Below are positions 36,389 to 47,100 of a stretch of 64,000 nucleotides of DNA, piece after piece; positions within the stretch are counted from its first letter, which is position 1; each line of letters begins with the position of its first letter. This stretch comes from Paraburkholderia phytofirmans OLGA172 (lineage in GTDB: Bacteria > Pseudomonadota > Gammaproteobacteria > Burkholderiales > Burkholderiaceae). Under the pieces are notes generated by a model, which worked only from the letters and a program-made list of their open reading frames with translations, was not told where the DNA came from and did no database searches. The position numbers and the translations under genes were made by a program. The DNA lies in the NCBI RefSeq assembly GCF_001634365.1, contig NZ_CP014579.1, positions 1,054,001-1,118,000 of the forward strand, written 5' to 3'.

Positions 36389-38247
36389 TGGTCAATCACT
36401 ATAACCATGGCACGCCGCTGATCGCGCGGATTCACGAAGTGAATTCCGCGGCCGAGGTGAGCCGCATCGAAGGGTTCGCTCTGGAGCGATCGTCACCGCC
36501 CGCCACGCCGGCCCGCAGAGCACCAGAAGCGGCCGAGGCGACCGCGCGGCGGGAGCGTCCCCCGAAGGGGGGGGATGACGAGGACAACGTATTGCCCTTC
36601 ATCGGCGAGGTCGTGAGTTACGTTCCAGGCCAGTCAGTCTGCATTGAGCGCACACTTTCGCTGGAAGAAGACCTGCATCTCGCCGACCACCACTTTGTCC
36701 ACGCTCCCGGCGTCAAGCCGCTCGCCGCCTGTTTTCCCGTCGTTCCGATGACGGTAAGCCTCGAGATCATGGCTGAAGCTGCAGCGTGCCTTGCCCCTGG
36801 GTACGGCCTCATCGGTTTCGAGGATGTCTCTGCGGGGCGCTGGATTGCGCTTGCGGATACTGACGAGTTGACGCTGCGAGTGGAGGGGGCCGTCAAGGCT
36901 GTCGATACGTCTGCCCAGATCTGCCGGCTCAGCGTCGCCGTTTTCATCAAGGGAGAGTCGCGTCCCTCAGTCAGTGCGACTGTCCTGTTCGGCGCGCACT
37001 ATCAGCTCAGCCTTTCGTTTGGATCAGGTGCGCCTGCCGACGAAGGACGCCGTTCGTTGCGCGCTGCGCAGGCCTACGAGGAGCGCCACCTGTTTCACGG
37101 CCCGCGCTTTCAGTGTCTGGCGGGAACCATGCAACTGGGCGAGCATGGCGCGGCGGTTGAGCTAGTGGTTCGCTCGCCGGACGACATGTTTCGCTCGACC
37201 ACCCGTCCGCAGTTACTGACCGATCCAGCTCTGCTCGACACGGTCGGACAGACGATGGCGATATGGACCATGGAACAGGGGGACATCGTCTTTCCGGTCG
37301 GAATCGGCAAGCTTGAGTTTTACCGGCCCGCCCCGGCTTGCGGAACGCGCGTCCCGATGCGCGTCGAGGTGACCGCGAGCAAAGGGAAGACCCTGACCGC
37401 GGACGTCGAAATTCAGGACGGTGCCGGTGGCGTGTGGCTGCGAATCAAGGACTGGAAGTCGTGGCGATTCCAGTGGGACAAACGGCTTACGGCGTTTCGC
37501 CGGCTGCCAACCCGGTATCTCCTGAGCGATACGCTCCAGCTACCCGCATTCGAGGCACGCCCGGAGCCGGTCTGTCAGCGAGTCACGAAGCAGCGCCTCG
37601 CCGGATTCGATCTCGTCCTCCTTGCACGCCACTACTTGCATATGGATGAAATGGCGATCTTTGCGAGCAAGAACGGTACGCGCGCCCGTCAGATGCAATG
37701 GCTGCTTGGTCGTATCGCCGCGAAAGACGCAGTGCGGGCCCTGGATGCCCGACAACGCCGCACCGGGGAAACGCTTCACCCGGCCGCGTTTGCCATCGGC
37801 AACGACGAGAAAGGCCAGCCGGTCGTCTCCCGTTGGCGGGATGATGGCGTGCCACCTCCCACAGTGAGTATCGCTCACTGTGACGATGAGGCCATTGCCA
37901 TTGCTCATTGGAAACCGGTTGGGATCGATCTGGAGCGGATTGCCGAGCACGATGCGCACTTCGTCAAAGCCTTCGCCAGCGAGTCGGAACGTGCGCTGCT
38001 GGCGGACTTTTCCGGCGCCGAGCGTCAAGAGTGGATCACGCGCTTGTGGTGCGCCAAGGAAACGCTCGGCAAGCTCATGGGGACGGGAGTCAATGGCGCG
38101 CCTCAGCACTTCGAGGCCACCGTCATCGACGCCGACGGCGGTGTTCAGATGCGTCATCGGAGCAGCGGTCACGAGGCGGTCATCACGACAGTGCGCGACG
38201 GCAATTTCATTGTTGCCATTGGTCTGGATCTGGCGCGCGCAGGGTGA
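36388..38247 (+). CDS. PKS-type dehydratase fused to a 4'-phosphopantetheinyl transferase
   Basis: The ATG at 36388 overlaps the upstream stop by one base; GTG at 36385 is also in frame. 619 aa. A ~65-residue charged leader with a G8 run is followed by a double-hotdog dehydratase (about 75-370): LADHHFVHAPGVKPL with the catalytic His, and DPALLDTVGQ with the Asp of the second hotdog. Residues ~400-615 are a Sfp-like PPTase (VGIDLERIAEHD, WCAKETLGKLMG), which loads phosphopantetheine on carrier proteins. The fusion gives the cluster its own ACP activation and a stand-alone DH for the first megasynthase, which lacks one. Confidence 0.85.
   Translation: MVNHYNHGTPLIARIHEVNSAAEVSRIEGFALERSSPPATPARRAPEAAEATARRERPPKGGDDEDNVLPFIGEVVSYVPGQSVCIERTLSLEEDLHLADHHFVHAPGVKPLAACFPVVPMTVSLEIMAEAAACLAPGYGLIGFEDVSAGRWIALADTDELTLRVEGAVKAVDTSAQICRLSVAVFIKGESRPSVSATVLFGAHYQLSLSFGSGAPADEGRRSLRAAQAYEERHLFHGPRFQCLAGTMQLGEHGAAVELVVRSPDDMFRSTTRPQLLTDPALLDTVGQTMAIWTMEQGDIVFPVGIGKLEFYRPAPACGTRVPMRVEVTASKGKTLTADVEIQDGAGGVWLRIKDWKSWRFQWDKRLTAFRRLPTRYLLSDTLQLPAFEARPEPVCQRVTKQRLAGFDLVLLARHYLHMDEMAIFASKNGTRARQMQWLLGRIAAKDAVRALDARQRRTGETLHPAAFAIGNDEKGQPVVSRWRDDGVPPPTVSIAHCDDEAIAIAHWKPVGIDLERIAEHDAHFVKAFASESERALLADFSGAERQEWITRLWCAKETLGKLMGTGVNGAPQHFEATVIDADGGVQMRHRSSGHEAVITTVRDGNFIVAIGLDLARAG
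36567..36574 (+). repeat. G8 homopolymer tract in the dehydratase/PPTase gene
   Basis: Eight consecutive G within codons for PKGGD, next to CCCCC-GAA, so the DNA can also form a short hairpin. The tract lies near the 5' end of the gene; slippage would frameshift both catalytic domains. Confidence 0.8.
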
Positions 38248-38328
38248 TCGACGGGGCGGGTGGCGCGGAAATTTACGACGTCCGGGGATGTGCTTCGTCA
38301 AACACCCCAAACATCGAGGAAACGGAAA

Positions 38329-39066
38329 ATGTCTTCAGCAGATTTGACTCCTCTTGTCGAACTACGTCAGGTCGTTAAGCACTACCAACTTGGTGAGGCG
38401 CAGATCACCGCACTCAAACACGTCGACGTGGCCATCCGCTCCGGAGAGTTCGTGGCCGTATGGGGGCCGTCCGGTTCGGGTAAGTCGACGTTGTGCAATC
38501 TCGTCGGATTGCTCGACACGCCTTCCTCGGGAGCCGTATTTTTCAAGGGACAAGATGCCGCGACGCTCTCGGATGATCAGCGCAGCGAGGCGCGCAATCA
38601 CGCCATCGGATTCATCTTCCAGGGATTCAATCTGATCCCGGTGCTGTCAGCGCTCGAAAACGTGATGCTGCCAATCCAGATCGGGAATCTGGCTGCTCGA
38701 TCCTCCCGGGAGATGGCCCTCAAACGTCTCAACGATGTAGGCCTCGCGAGCCATGCCGGGCATCGCCCGGCGAAACTCTCGGGGGGGCAGCAGCAGCGCG
38801 TGGCGATCGCGCGGGCACTGATCACCCGCCCCGCACTGGTCGTTGCGGACGAGCCGACTGCCAATCTCGACTCGGAAAACGCGCTCAGGATCATCGACCT
38901 GATGCGCCAGATCAGCAGGAAGGAAGGCACGACCTTCATTTTCTCCACCCATGATGAGCGCTTACTCGATCGCGTGGACCGTCGGATCATGATGCGCGAC
39001 GGCGAAGTCATCGACGATCAGCGGGTGGCTGTGGATAACCGTTCTGCAATGGGGGTGGACTCATGA
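38329..39066 (+). CDS. ABC transporter ATP-binding protein (LolD/MacB type)
   Basis: ATG at 38329 with GAGGA 8 bases upstream; longer in-frame starts (38260) lack a site. 245 aa: Walker A GPSGSGKST, Q-loop FIFQGFNLIP, signature LSGGQQQR, Walker B LVVADEPTANLDS, His switch STHDERLLDR. The type pairs with FtsX-like permeases that extrude molecules from the outer leaflet of the inner membrane instead of pumping through a channel. It overlaps the permease gene (ATGA). With the LolA-like protein downstream it forms a Lol-like set embedded in the polyketide cluster. Confidence 0.9.
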   Translation: MSSADLTPLVELRQVVKHYQLGEAQITALKHVDVAIRSGEFVAVWGPSGSGKSTLCNLVGLLDTPSSGAVFFKGQDAATLSDDQRSEARNHAIGFIFQGFNLIPVLSALENVMLPIQIGNLAARSSREMALKRLNDVGLASHAGHRPAKLSGGQQQRVAIARALITRPALVVADEPTANLDSENALRIIDLMRQISRKEGTTFIFSTHDERLLDRVDRRIMMRDGEVIDDQRVAVDNRSAMGVDS

Positions 39067-40313
39067 TGACCTGGATCAAGCTCGCAATCAGAAATCTCTT
39101 CAGGAACGGGAGACGGTCCCTTTTCACCATAGTCGCCATTGGTGTGGGTTTCCTTGCGGTCAATACGTTGGGTGGATTTACCCGATATATCTTCACGAGC
39201 CTGAAGGATAGCTATATCTATGCCGAAGCGAACGGGAACCTGACCATCTTCAAGTCGGGGTTTCTGGATCACGGCAAGCTCGAGCCGACGAAATATCTAT
39301 TGAGCGAAGGCGACGTGAAGACCATGAGAAAGATACTGGCCCGGCACCCGGAGGTCATCGTCGTCACACCGCAGCTGCAGATATCGGGCTTGCTGAGCAA
39401 CGGAAAAGTGTCGACCATTTTTTTTGCACCGGGCCGGGTCCCTTCGGATATTCAGGCGATTGCCAGCCATGCGGTTGGCGTAATGGGCAAGGCGAAGCTG
39501 TATGACGGCAATCCGCTCTCGGACAAGCTTGACCACGGTATCGGTGTAACTCACGGCCTCGCGAGGCAGCTGAATCTACAGCTCGGTTCGGACGCAGTCG
39601 CCATGTCGCCTACGGTGTCAGGGCAGATCAATGCGCTCGATGCGCAGCTCGTTCAGCTCATCGATGCACCGGACGAAGCGCTGGAAGATACCTTTGCGAC
39701 CGTTCCGCTGAAGTTCGCTCAAAGCCTGTATGACACAACGAGCGTCGATCGTTTGACCGTGTTGCTGTCTAACGACGAACGGACCGGCGCCATGAGAACG
39801 ATCGTGGCCCGGGAATTTGCCGCAGCCGGCCTGAACGTGGATGTCAGGACATGGAATGAACTCTCGCCGTTCTATACCAAGGTGAAGAAGATGTTCAATG
39901 TCATATTTTTGATCACCTTCCTGATCGTGTTCACGATCGTTGTGATGAGCATCGTCAATACGGTCACGATGGCCATCATGGAGCGTACGCGGGAGATCGG
40001 AACCTTGCGTGCGCTGGGCGTGAAGCGCAGGGGTATCGTCGCACTTTTCGCGCTGGAAAGCTTGATGCTGGGTATCTTTGGCGCGTTGCTCGGGATCGCC
40101 CTCAACCTGCTCGTTCTCTATGCGGTCTGGCTGCTTCAGCCAACATGGGTCCCACCGCAAGTGAGCCGGGAAGTACCGCTGCAAATCTACCTGGTGCCGG
40201 ACTATTGGGGGTACAGCGTGCTGCTTCTGATATTTCTGTCGCTACTGTCGGCGTTGCTGCCCGCGCGGAAGGCGGCACGCATGGTAATCGTGGGCGCATT
40301 GGCTTACGCGTGA
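39063..40313 (+). CDS. FtsX/LolC-E-like ABC transporter permease
   Basis: 416 aa beginning MMTWIKLAIRNLFRNGRRS. One N-terminal membrane helix (about 18-40), a large periplasmic domain (about 45-275), then three C-terminal helices in the FtsX domain (VIFLITFLIVFTIVVMSIV; ERTREIGTLRALGVKRRGIVALF; a last pair near LLVLYAVWLLQ and VLLLIFLSLLSALLPA). This is the topology of LolC/LolE and MacB, which hand lipids or lipoproteins to periplasmic carriers. The only permease present, so a homodimer is expected. Confidence 0.88.
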   Translation: MMTWIKLAIRNLFRNGRRSLFTIVAIGVGFLAVNTLGGFTRYIFTSLKDSYIYAEANGNLTIFKSGFLDHGKLEPTKYLLSEGDVKTMRKILARHPEVIVVTPQLQISGLLSNGKVSTIFFAPGRVPSDIQAIASHAVGVMGKAKLYDGNPLSDKLDHGIGVTHGLARQLNLQLGSDAVAMSPTVSGQINALDAQLVQLIDAPDEALEDTFATVPLKFAQSLYDTTSVDRLTVLLSNDERTGAMRTIVAREFAAAGLNVDVRTWNELSPFYTKVKKMFNVIFLITFLIVFTIVVMSIVNTVTMAIMERTREIGTLRALGVKRRGIVALFALESLMLGIFGALLGIALNLLVLYAVWLLQPTWVPPQVSREVPLQIYLVPDYWGYSVLLLIFLSLLSALLPARKAARMVIVGALAYA

Positions 40314-40334
40314 CGGCAAACGAACGAGGGAATC

Positions 40335-41078
40335 ATGAAGAGAATCCAGTACATCGTGCTTCTCCTGCTGAGCTTCCTGAGCTGCGCGAGCGCTCACGCG
40401 GCGCTTACCCCGCGGGACATTCTGAAGGCGGCCGATGAGGCGCGTGGCAACGTGGCAGGGGTGGCGTGGGAAGTGACGATCGAATCAACGGAAAATCAGC
40501 AGATCACGGACACTCTGAGGTATGACATCAAGGCCCGCGGTTTCAACATCTCTGGCCTGAGCCTTGCCCCTCCGAAATATCGAGGCGAGAAGCTGCTCAT
40601 GCTCAGCACCAGCATGTGGTTTTACAAGCCGGGGCTTAGCAAGCCTGTGCCGATCTCGCAGCGGCAGAAGCTGATGGGCGACGCGGCGTACGGTGATATT
40701 GCGTCGACGAACTACGCAGAGGACTACGATGCAACCCAGCTTGCCGATGAAGCGGTGGAGGGTGAAGATTGTTACGTTTTCGATCTCAAGGCGAAGAGTG
40801 ACAATACCACTTACGACCGCATCAAATACTGGGTTTCAAAAAAGCGCCTGCTCGGCATCAAGGCGCAATATTTCACGGTGTCAGGGAAGGCATTCAAGTC
40901 ATCGACCATGGACTACGACAACGTCGTTCGTGTAGGTGGAGAAACTCGGCCGTTTATTTCCCGGATCACATTTCACGGGGAATTGATGAACGGGGAAGTC
41001 ACTTATCTGAATTTGCGCAATCCGCGCGTCGAACCTTTGCCAGATTACGTGTTCGACCTGAATCTGTTCATGCGATGA
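40335..41078 (+). CDS. LolA-like periplasmic outer-membrane lipid/lipoprotein-sorting protein
   Basis: 247 aa with a clear Sec signal peptide (YIVLLLLSFLSCASAHA, cleavage about residue 22). The mature part follows the pattern of COG2834-type sorting proteins: ILKAADEARG near the start, a long run of beta strands (LMLSTSMWFYKPGLSKPVPISQ; CYVFDLKAKS; RIKYWVSKKRLLGIKAQYFT) and a final strand ending YVFDLNLFMR. These proteins shuttle acylated cargo across the periplasm. It is 21 bp behind the permease gene, so it is the probable acceptor of whatever the ABC pair extracts; the likely cargo is the cluster's lipid. Confidence 0.82.
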   Translation: MKRIQYIVLLLLSFLSCASAHAALTPRDILKAADEARGNVAGVAWEVTIESTENQQITDTLRYDIKARGFNISGLSLAPPKYRGEKLLMLSTSMWFYKPGLSKPVPISQRQKLMGDAAYGDIASTNYAEDYDATQLADEAVEGEDCYVFDLKAKSDNTTYDRIKYWVSKKRLLGIKAQYFTVSGKAFKSSTMDYDNVVRVGGETRPFISRITFHGELMNGEVTYLNLRNPRVEPLPDYVFDLNLFMR

Positions 41079-41169
41079 AGAAGTGTTTGCCAAATGTGAA
41101 TATCACGTTCGTTTCGATTGCTTGCCACGCCATCACGGCCGCAAGCTAAAGAAATACGAGGAAAATGGG

Positions 41170-44100
41170 ATGAATACGCCAATTGCGATAGTGGGAATGG
41201 CATGCCGGTTTCCTGGCGGTGTGTGCAATCCTGACGATTACTGGAATCTTCTGGTCGCAGAGAAGGATGCAGTAACCGAGGTACCTCCAGAGCGCTTCGG
41301 TACCGAGTTTTACCAGCATCCAGCAAAGCGCGAGCCCGGCAAGAGCTACACATTTTCGGCAGGCGTGCTCGACGATGTCATGGGTTTCGATGCGGAATTT
41401 TTTGGCATCTCGCCGCGCGAAGCGGCGCAAATGGACCCGCAGCAGCGACTCCTGCTCGAACTCGCCTGGGAGACGTTTGAGGACGCCGGCCGCTTGCCAG
41501 GCAAGATGGCCGGCAGCAATTGCGCGGTGTTCGTCGGTGTTTCGAGTCAGGACTATGGCGACCGCAATGTGGACGACCTGAGCGTCATCGACGCCTATTC
41601 GGCGACTGGCAATACGTCCAGCATTGTCTCGAACCGGATTTCGTACCTGTTCGACCTGCGTGGTCCGAGCATGTCGATCGACACGGCCTGTTCCTCCTCG
41701 CTGGTGGCGGTGCATCAGGCTTGCCGGTCGATCTGGTCGGGTGAAGCGGACGCAGCGCTTGCCGGTGGCGTCAATCTGTTGCTCCACCCGTTCGCTTTCA
41801 TCGGGTTTTCGAAGGCGTCGATGCTTTCGCCAACGGGCCGTTGCCGCGCTTTCGATGCTGCGGGGGACGGCTACGTACGTGCGGAAGGCGGCGCGCTCAT
41901 CCTGCTGAAATCCCTCGAGAAGGCTATCGCCGACGGCGATTCGGTCCATGCCGTGATCGTCTCGTCCGGCGTCAATTCGGACGGTCACTCGCAAGGCGGG
42001 ATCAATGTGCCCGCCACGGCGACCCAGGCGCGCCTGCTGGAAGACGTCTACGCGCGTGCGGGTATCGATCCAGCCTATGTCTCGTACATCGAGGCGCACG
42101 GCACGGGCACCGCGGTCGGCGATCCGGTCGAAGCTCGCGCGCTGAGCGAGGTCATCGGGCGGCGACGCGCGCCAGGCAGCCCGTTGCTGATCGGCTCGGC
42201 GAAGAGCAATCTGGGACACCTCGAGCCCGCGTCTGGCATGGCCGGCCTGCTGAAGGCGATTCTCTGCCTCAAACACCGCGCCGTTCCGGCCTCGATCCAT
42301 TTCAGGAATCCCAATCCCAACATCGACTTTGCCGGGGGCGGACTGCAGGTGGTCGATCGCTATACGCCGCTCGAGGCCCACGCGCATCCATTGACGATAG
42401 GCATCAATTCGTTTGGATTCGGGGGGACGAATGCGCATGTGCTGATACGCGAGGCTGACCCAGCGTCGCGCGCGGGGCATCCTGGGTTGGTCCCGCAGGA
42501 GGGTGCACAACCGCTGCCGCTCATGCTAAGCGCGCGTTCTCCGAAGGCGTTGCATGCACTGGCCGCCGCGTATAAGACTCGTCTCGAGCGAGGCGATCCG
42601 TGGTCAGCGCTTGCGCTCGGCGCCGCACGCAAACGGGAATGGCTGAGTCATCGCGCCATCGTCAGTCCCGCAGCATTGGAAGACGGCGTGGCAGCGCTCG
42701 ACCAGCTGTCCCAGGGCGAAACGACATCCTCGATCGTCACCGGGGAGGCGTTGGACCCGAACGGAAAGGTCGCGCTGGTCTTCTCTGGCAACGGCTCGCA
42801 ATGGGCTGGCATGGGGCAACGTCTGCTCGAAGAGGACGACAACTTCCGCGCAGCACTGACCGAACTCGACATACTGTGGCGAGCGGACGGCAGTCCTTCC
42901 CTCGTCGATGAACTGCGCGCTGGCGTCACGGCCGAACGGCTTGCCGACACTGATTGTGCCCAGCCACTGCTTTTCGCGCTCCAGTTTGGCGTCGTGCGCG
43001 TCATGCAGTCACGCGGCCTGCAATACGATGCATGTTTCGGCCACAGCGTCGGCGAGGTCGCTGCTGCCTGGGCATCCGGAGCTTTGACGATCGAGCAGGC
43101 GGTGCACGTCATCAAGATTCGCAGCGGCGCACAGGCGAAAACCCGTGGTACAGGGAGAATGGCGGCGGCAGGTCTGAGTGAGGCGGCGGCGCGCCAGTTG
43201 ATCGACACACTGGGTCTTGCGGATGAACTTGAAATTGCGGGCATCAACAGCCCGCAGGCAGTCACGCTTGTTGGCGCTCTGCAGGCACTGGAGGCAGTCC
43301 AACAGGTCCTTCTCTCAGGAGGGCAATTTTTCCAGATTCTCGATCTCGACTACGCATTTCACAGCGACCGCATGGACGCAATTCAGGGACTCGTGCTCGA
43401 CGGTCTCGACGATCTTCGTCCGCATGATACGCAGCGGGTGTTCGCGTCATCGGTGACGGGCGGCCTGCTATCCGGACACGCGCTCGATGCGTCGTACTGG
43501 TGGAGAAACATCCGCGAGCCGGTTCGCTTCGACGAAGCGACTCGCAGCCTGATCGACGCTGGCGTGCGGCTTTTCGTCGAAGTGGGCCCGCATCCGATCC
43601 TGCGCACCTACATGACGCACACGATCGAACAGTCGAAGGTGAAAGGCCGTCCACTCCCCACGCTCATGCGCAACCAGGACAGCGCCGCGGATCTGCATCT
43701 CGCGATCCACGCAGCTTTCGCGAACGGCGCCAGCATCGACCTCGATAAGGGTTTCCCTGTCAGTGCTGGCAGCATGAACTGCTCGTTGCCGACCTATCCG
43801 TGGCAACGGGAGCATTACATGTCGCCGCCGACCCCAGAAGGCTACAACCTCGTCAACCGGCGCCGCGAACATCCACTGCTCGGCTATCCACTGAAAGATC
43901 ATGCGGCTGCCTGGGAAAATCAGATCGACCCGGTCAGGATGCCCGTGCTCGCAGACCACGAAGTCGATGGCGCGGCTACCTTTCCGGGTGCGGGATATGC
44001 AGAAATGGCACTAGCGGCGGCGCGGATTCACTTCGGCACGGTGAAATGCGCGGTTGAAAACCTTGAAATCCGGACACCGGTCGTATTTCAGCCGCAACAT

Positions 44101-47100
44101 GCCAAGCTGTTCCGCTTCACACTCGACACGCACACCGCTGGCTTTACGATTGAGACGCGCACGCGCATGTCGGACGAGCCCTGGGCGCTCAATGTAACCG
44201 GTCGCCTGCTGGCAGGCGGTCCAGACTCCGCTGGCGCGCCAAATGTTGCGGCCGATGAGCTGGCGCAGTTCGACACGTACCCTCGGATCGATGCTGCGTC
44301 GCTCTATGAGGGCGCAGCGTCGATTGGGTTGCACTACGGTGATGCGTTCCGGTGGGTGCAATCGTTGCGCCTGGCGGGCGACGCCGCGCTCGGCGAGCTC
44401 GCCGCACCGCCCGCGCTGCAGGGCGCGCTGCAGGATTATGTCTTCCACCCGGCAGCGATGGATAGCGGTTTTCATCCGTTGTTCGCTCTCGTCGCGAACC
44501 AGGACAGCACTGACGAGGGGCATCCCGCGTACGTTCCGGTACACATGGGACGCATCGACTTTTTCGGCGGCAACGCGCCGGCTCGCGTACTCGTGCGAAT
44601 CGAGCGGCGCAGCCCTCATTCCCTCGTCGCCTCATTCACCTATCTTGACCAGGACGCAGGCGTCATTGCAAGGATCAGCGCCTGCCGCTTCCGCCGTGTG
44701 GACTTCACTGGCCGTCACCGCCCCGAACCCGGGCGTTTCGTATTCGTCGCAGAGGCGCGACCGTACAACGGTGACGTTATCGCGGCCGGTTTGCCGGCTC
44801 CTGCAGTCCTGTTTGAGTCTGCCTCGGGCGCAGTGGCCGCAAAAGAAGATGCGCAACACCGCAATACGCATCTGACGCAGGTCTTGCCCCTTCTCGACGT
44901 GCTCGCCGCGGCTTATGCGCTGCGCGCTATCGAAGCGCTGAACATCATCGGCAGCACGTCGTTGCCAGCCACCCGGAACCAGCCGCTGCTCGAGCGTCTC
45001 GTCGCGATGCTCGTCGAGGACGGCGTGCTCGAGATCGTCGATGGACATGTTGAGCGCGGTCAGGAAGCGTTGCCGTCCATCGAAGACTTGTGGCGCGGCC
45101 TTCTCGCGCTCTCGCCTGGTCATGCCGCCGAGCTCGCGCTGATGGCGCGCTGCGGTGCAGCGTTGCCTGCCGTGCTGAGCAGCGAGGCGCAGGCAGATAC
45201 GGTGCTCCCTCCTGTTCGCAGTGATCTGGTCGATCATCTTTACGAGTCCTCGCCGAGCTGGTCACACGCCAATGCATTCGTGCGCGCGAGCCTCGAGGCA
45301 GCAGTCGACGCGTGGCGTGAGCCCCGTCGGCTGCGGGTGCTCGAAATCGCGACACCTGGCATAGGTGCATTTCACCCAGTCGCTGCGCATCTGCAGACCC
45401 GCTGCGATTATGCAATCGCAGCGGGCGTGGAGCAGCTAGGTACGATCGATGCGAGCAGCCATCCATACATTCGCACGGTTTCGCTGGAGCTCGGCGAGGA
45501 ACCGACGCTGGCGACCGAACCGGGGCGGCCCGCGCAGTATGACGTGGTGGTGATCAAAAACATGTTGCGTGCGAGTGCGCAACCGGCACGGCTGATACAG
45601 GCGGCACGCTCGTGGATGACGCCGGATGCGATCCTGCTGGTGAGCGAAAGCCAGCCGAGCCGCGTCTCGGACCTGGTATTTGGCCTCGACGCCAGCGCGT
45701 GGACGCACGAGCGCGCCGGACTGCTCAGCGCGAACCAGATCACGACGCTGCTGCATGGCCAGGGGCTTGAGGACCTGGTGCGTCATATGGAAGGTGACCT
45801 CGAGATCGAAGGTGCGCCGGTTGTGATCGCCGCGCGGCTACCTGCGAACGACGCGCTCGTGACACCCGAAGCAACCGTTGAGCCCCAATCGGCGCACTGG
45901 CTCGTCGTATTTGCCGGGGCAGCGCAGCAGCCGCTGGCGGATACCCTCGTGAATGCATTGCAGGCCGCCAGTCAGGTCGCGGCCAGCTGCACCCTCGAGG
46001 CTTTGGCCGACGAGCCGGCCCGGCTTGCTCGACCAATGGGTAACGGCACGCCTCGCATTGTGTTCATGGCGGCAACGGCAGATGCCGTACCGCACAACGC
46101 GGACGGTGCCGCGCTGATGGAGGCACAGGAAAGCACGTCGATTGCGCTCGCACGGCTCGTACGCACCATCATCGGCAGTGCGCCGGACGCGCATGCGAGC
46201 CTGTGGATCGTGACGAGCGGCGGCGCTCCGATCCTGGGCGAGACCGGCGATGCACTGGCAACCCGTCCCGAACAGGCCACGCTCTGGGGACTCGGGCGCG
46301 TGCTGATGAATGAGCATGCGGAACTGGGTTGCCGCCTCGTCGACGTCGAACCGGGCTGCGACGCACCAGAAGCGCTGCTCGTTCGCGAGCTGTTGTCACA
46401 GGAGAGCGAGGAGGAGGTACTGCTGACCTCGCGAGGCCGTTTCGTGTCGCGCATGGTGCCTGCCGCAACGGAGGATCTGCGCAAGACCCGTGCTCAGGCA
46501 GGTGCGCACGAGCGTCCAGCCGTGCTCGGGTTCGAGGCGCCCGGATCGTTGCGTAATCTTCAGTGGTTCGCGCTGAAGGAGCGCGAACTGGCGTCAAACG
46601 AAGTCGAGATTGAACCTGTTGCCGCGGGCCTTAACTTCCGCGACGTGATGTACGCGATGGGTTTGCTGTCCGACGAGGCGGTCGAAAATGGCTTTGCGGG
46701 GCCGACCATCGGGATGGAAGTCTCGGGGCGAATTGTGCGCGCCGGTCCGCAGGTGGACGGCTTCAAGGTCGGCGACGCGGTGCTGGGCTTTGCGCCCGCA
46801 TGCTTTGCGTCGCGTGTCAGGACACGTGCTACGGCGATTGTGATCAAGCCGGAGAGGTTGACTTTCGCGGAAGCAGCGACGATTCCGACGACCTTTTTAA
46901 CCGTGTACTACTCACTGCGCGAACTCGCCCGGCTGCGCCCCGGCGAGCGCGTGCTGGTGCATGGCGCGGCAGGGGGGGTCGGCATTGCGGCCGTCCAGAT
47001 CGCGAAACACTTGGGTGCCGAAGTCTACGCGACCGCAAGCAAGGAGAAGCGAGAGTTTGTCCGGCTGCTCGGCGCCGATCACGTATTCGATTCACGCAGC

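Noticed and set aside
41146..42510. Minus-strand open frame opposite the KS of the second PKS
   Set aside because: Antisense shadow; the KS motifs are unambiguous on the plus strand.
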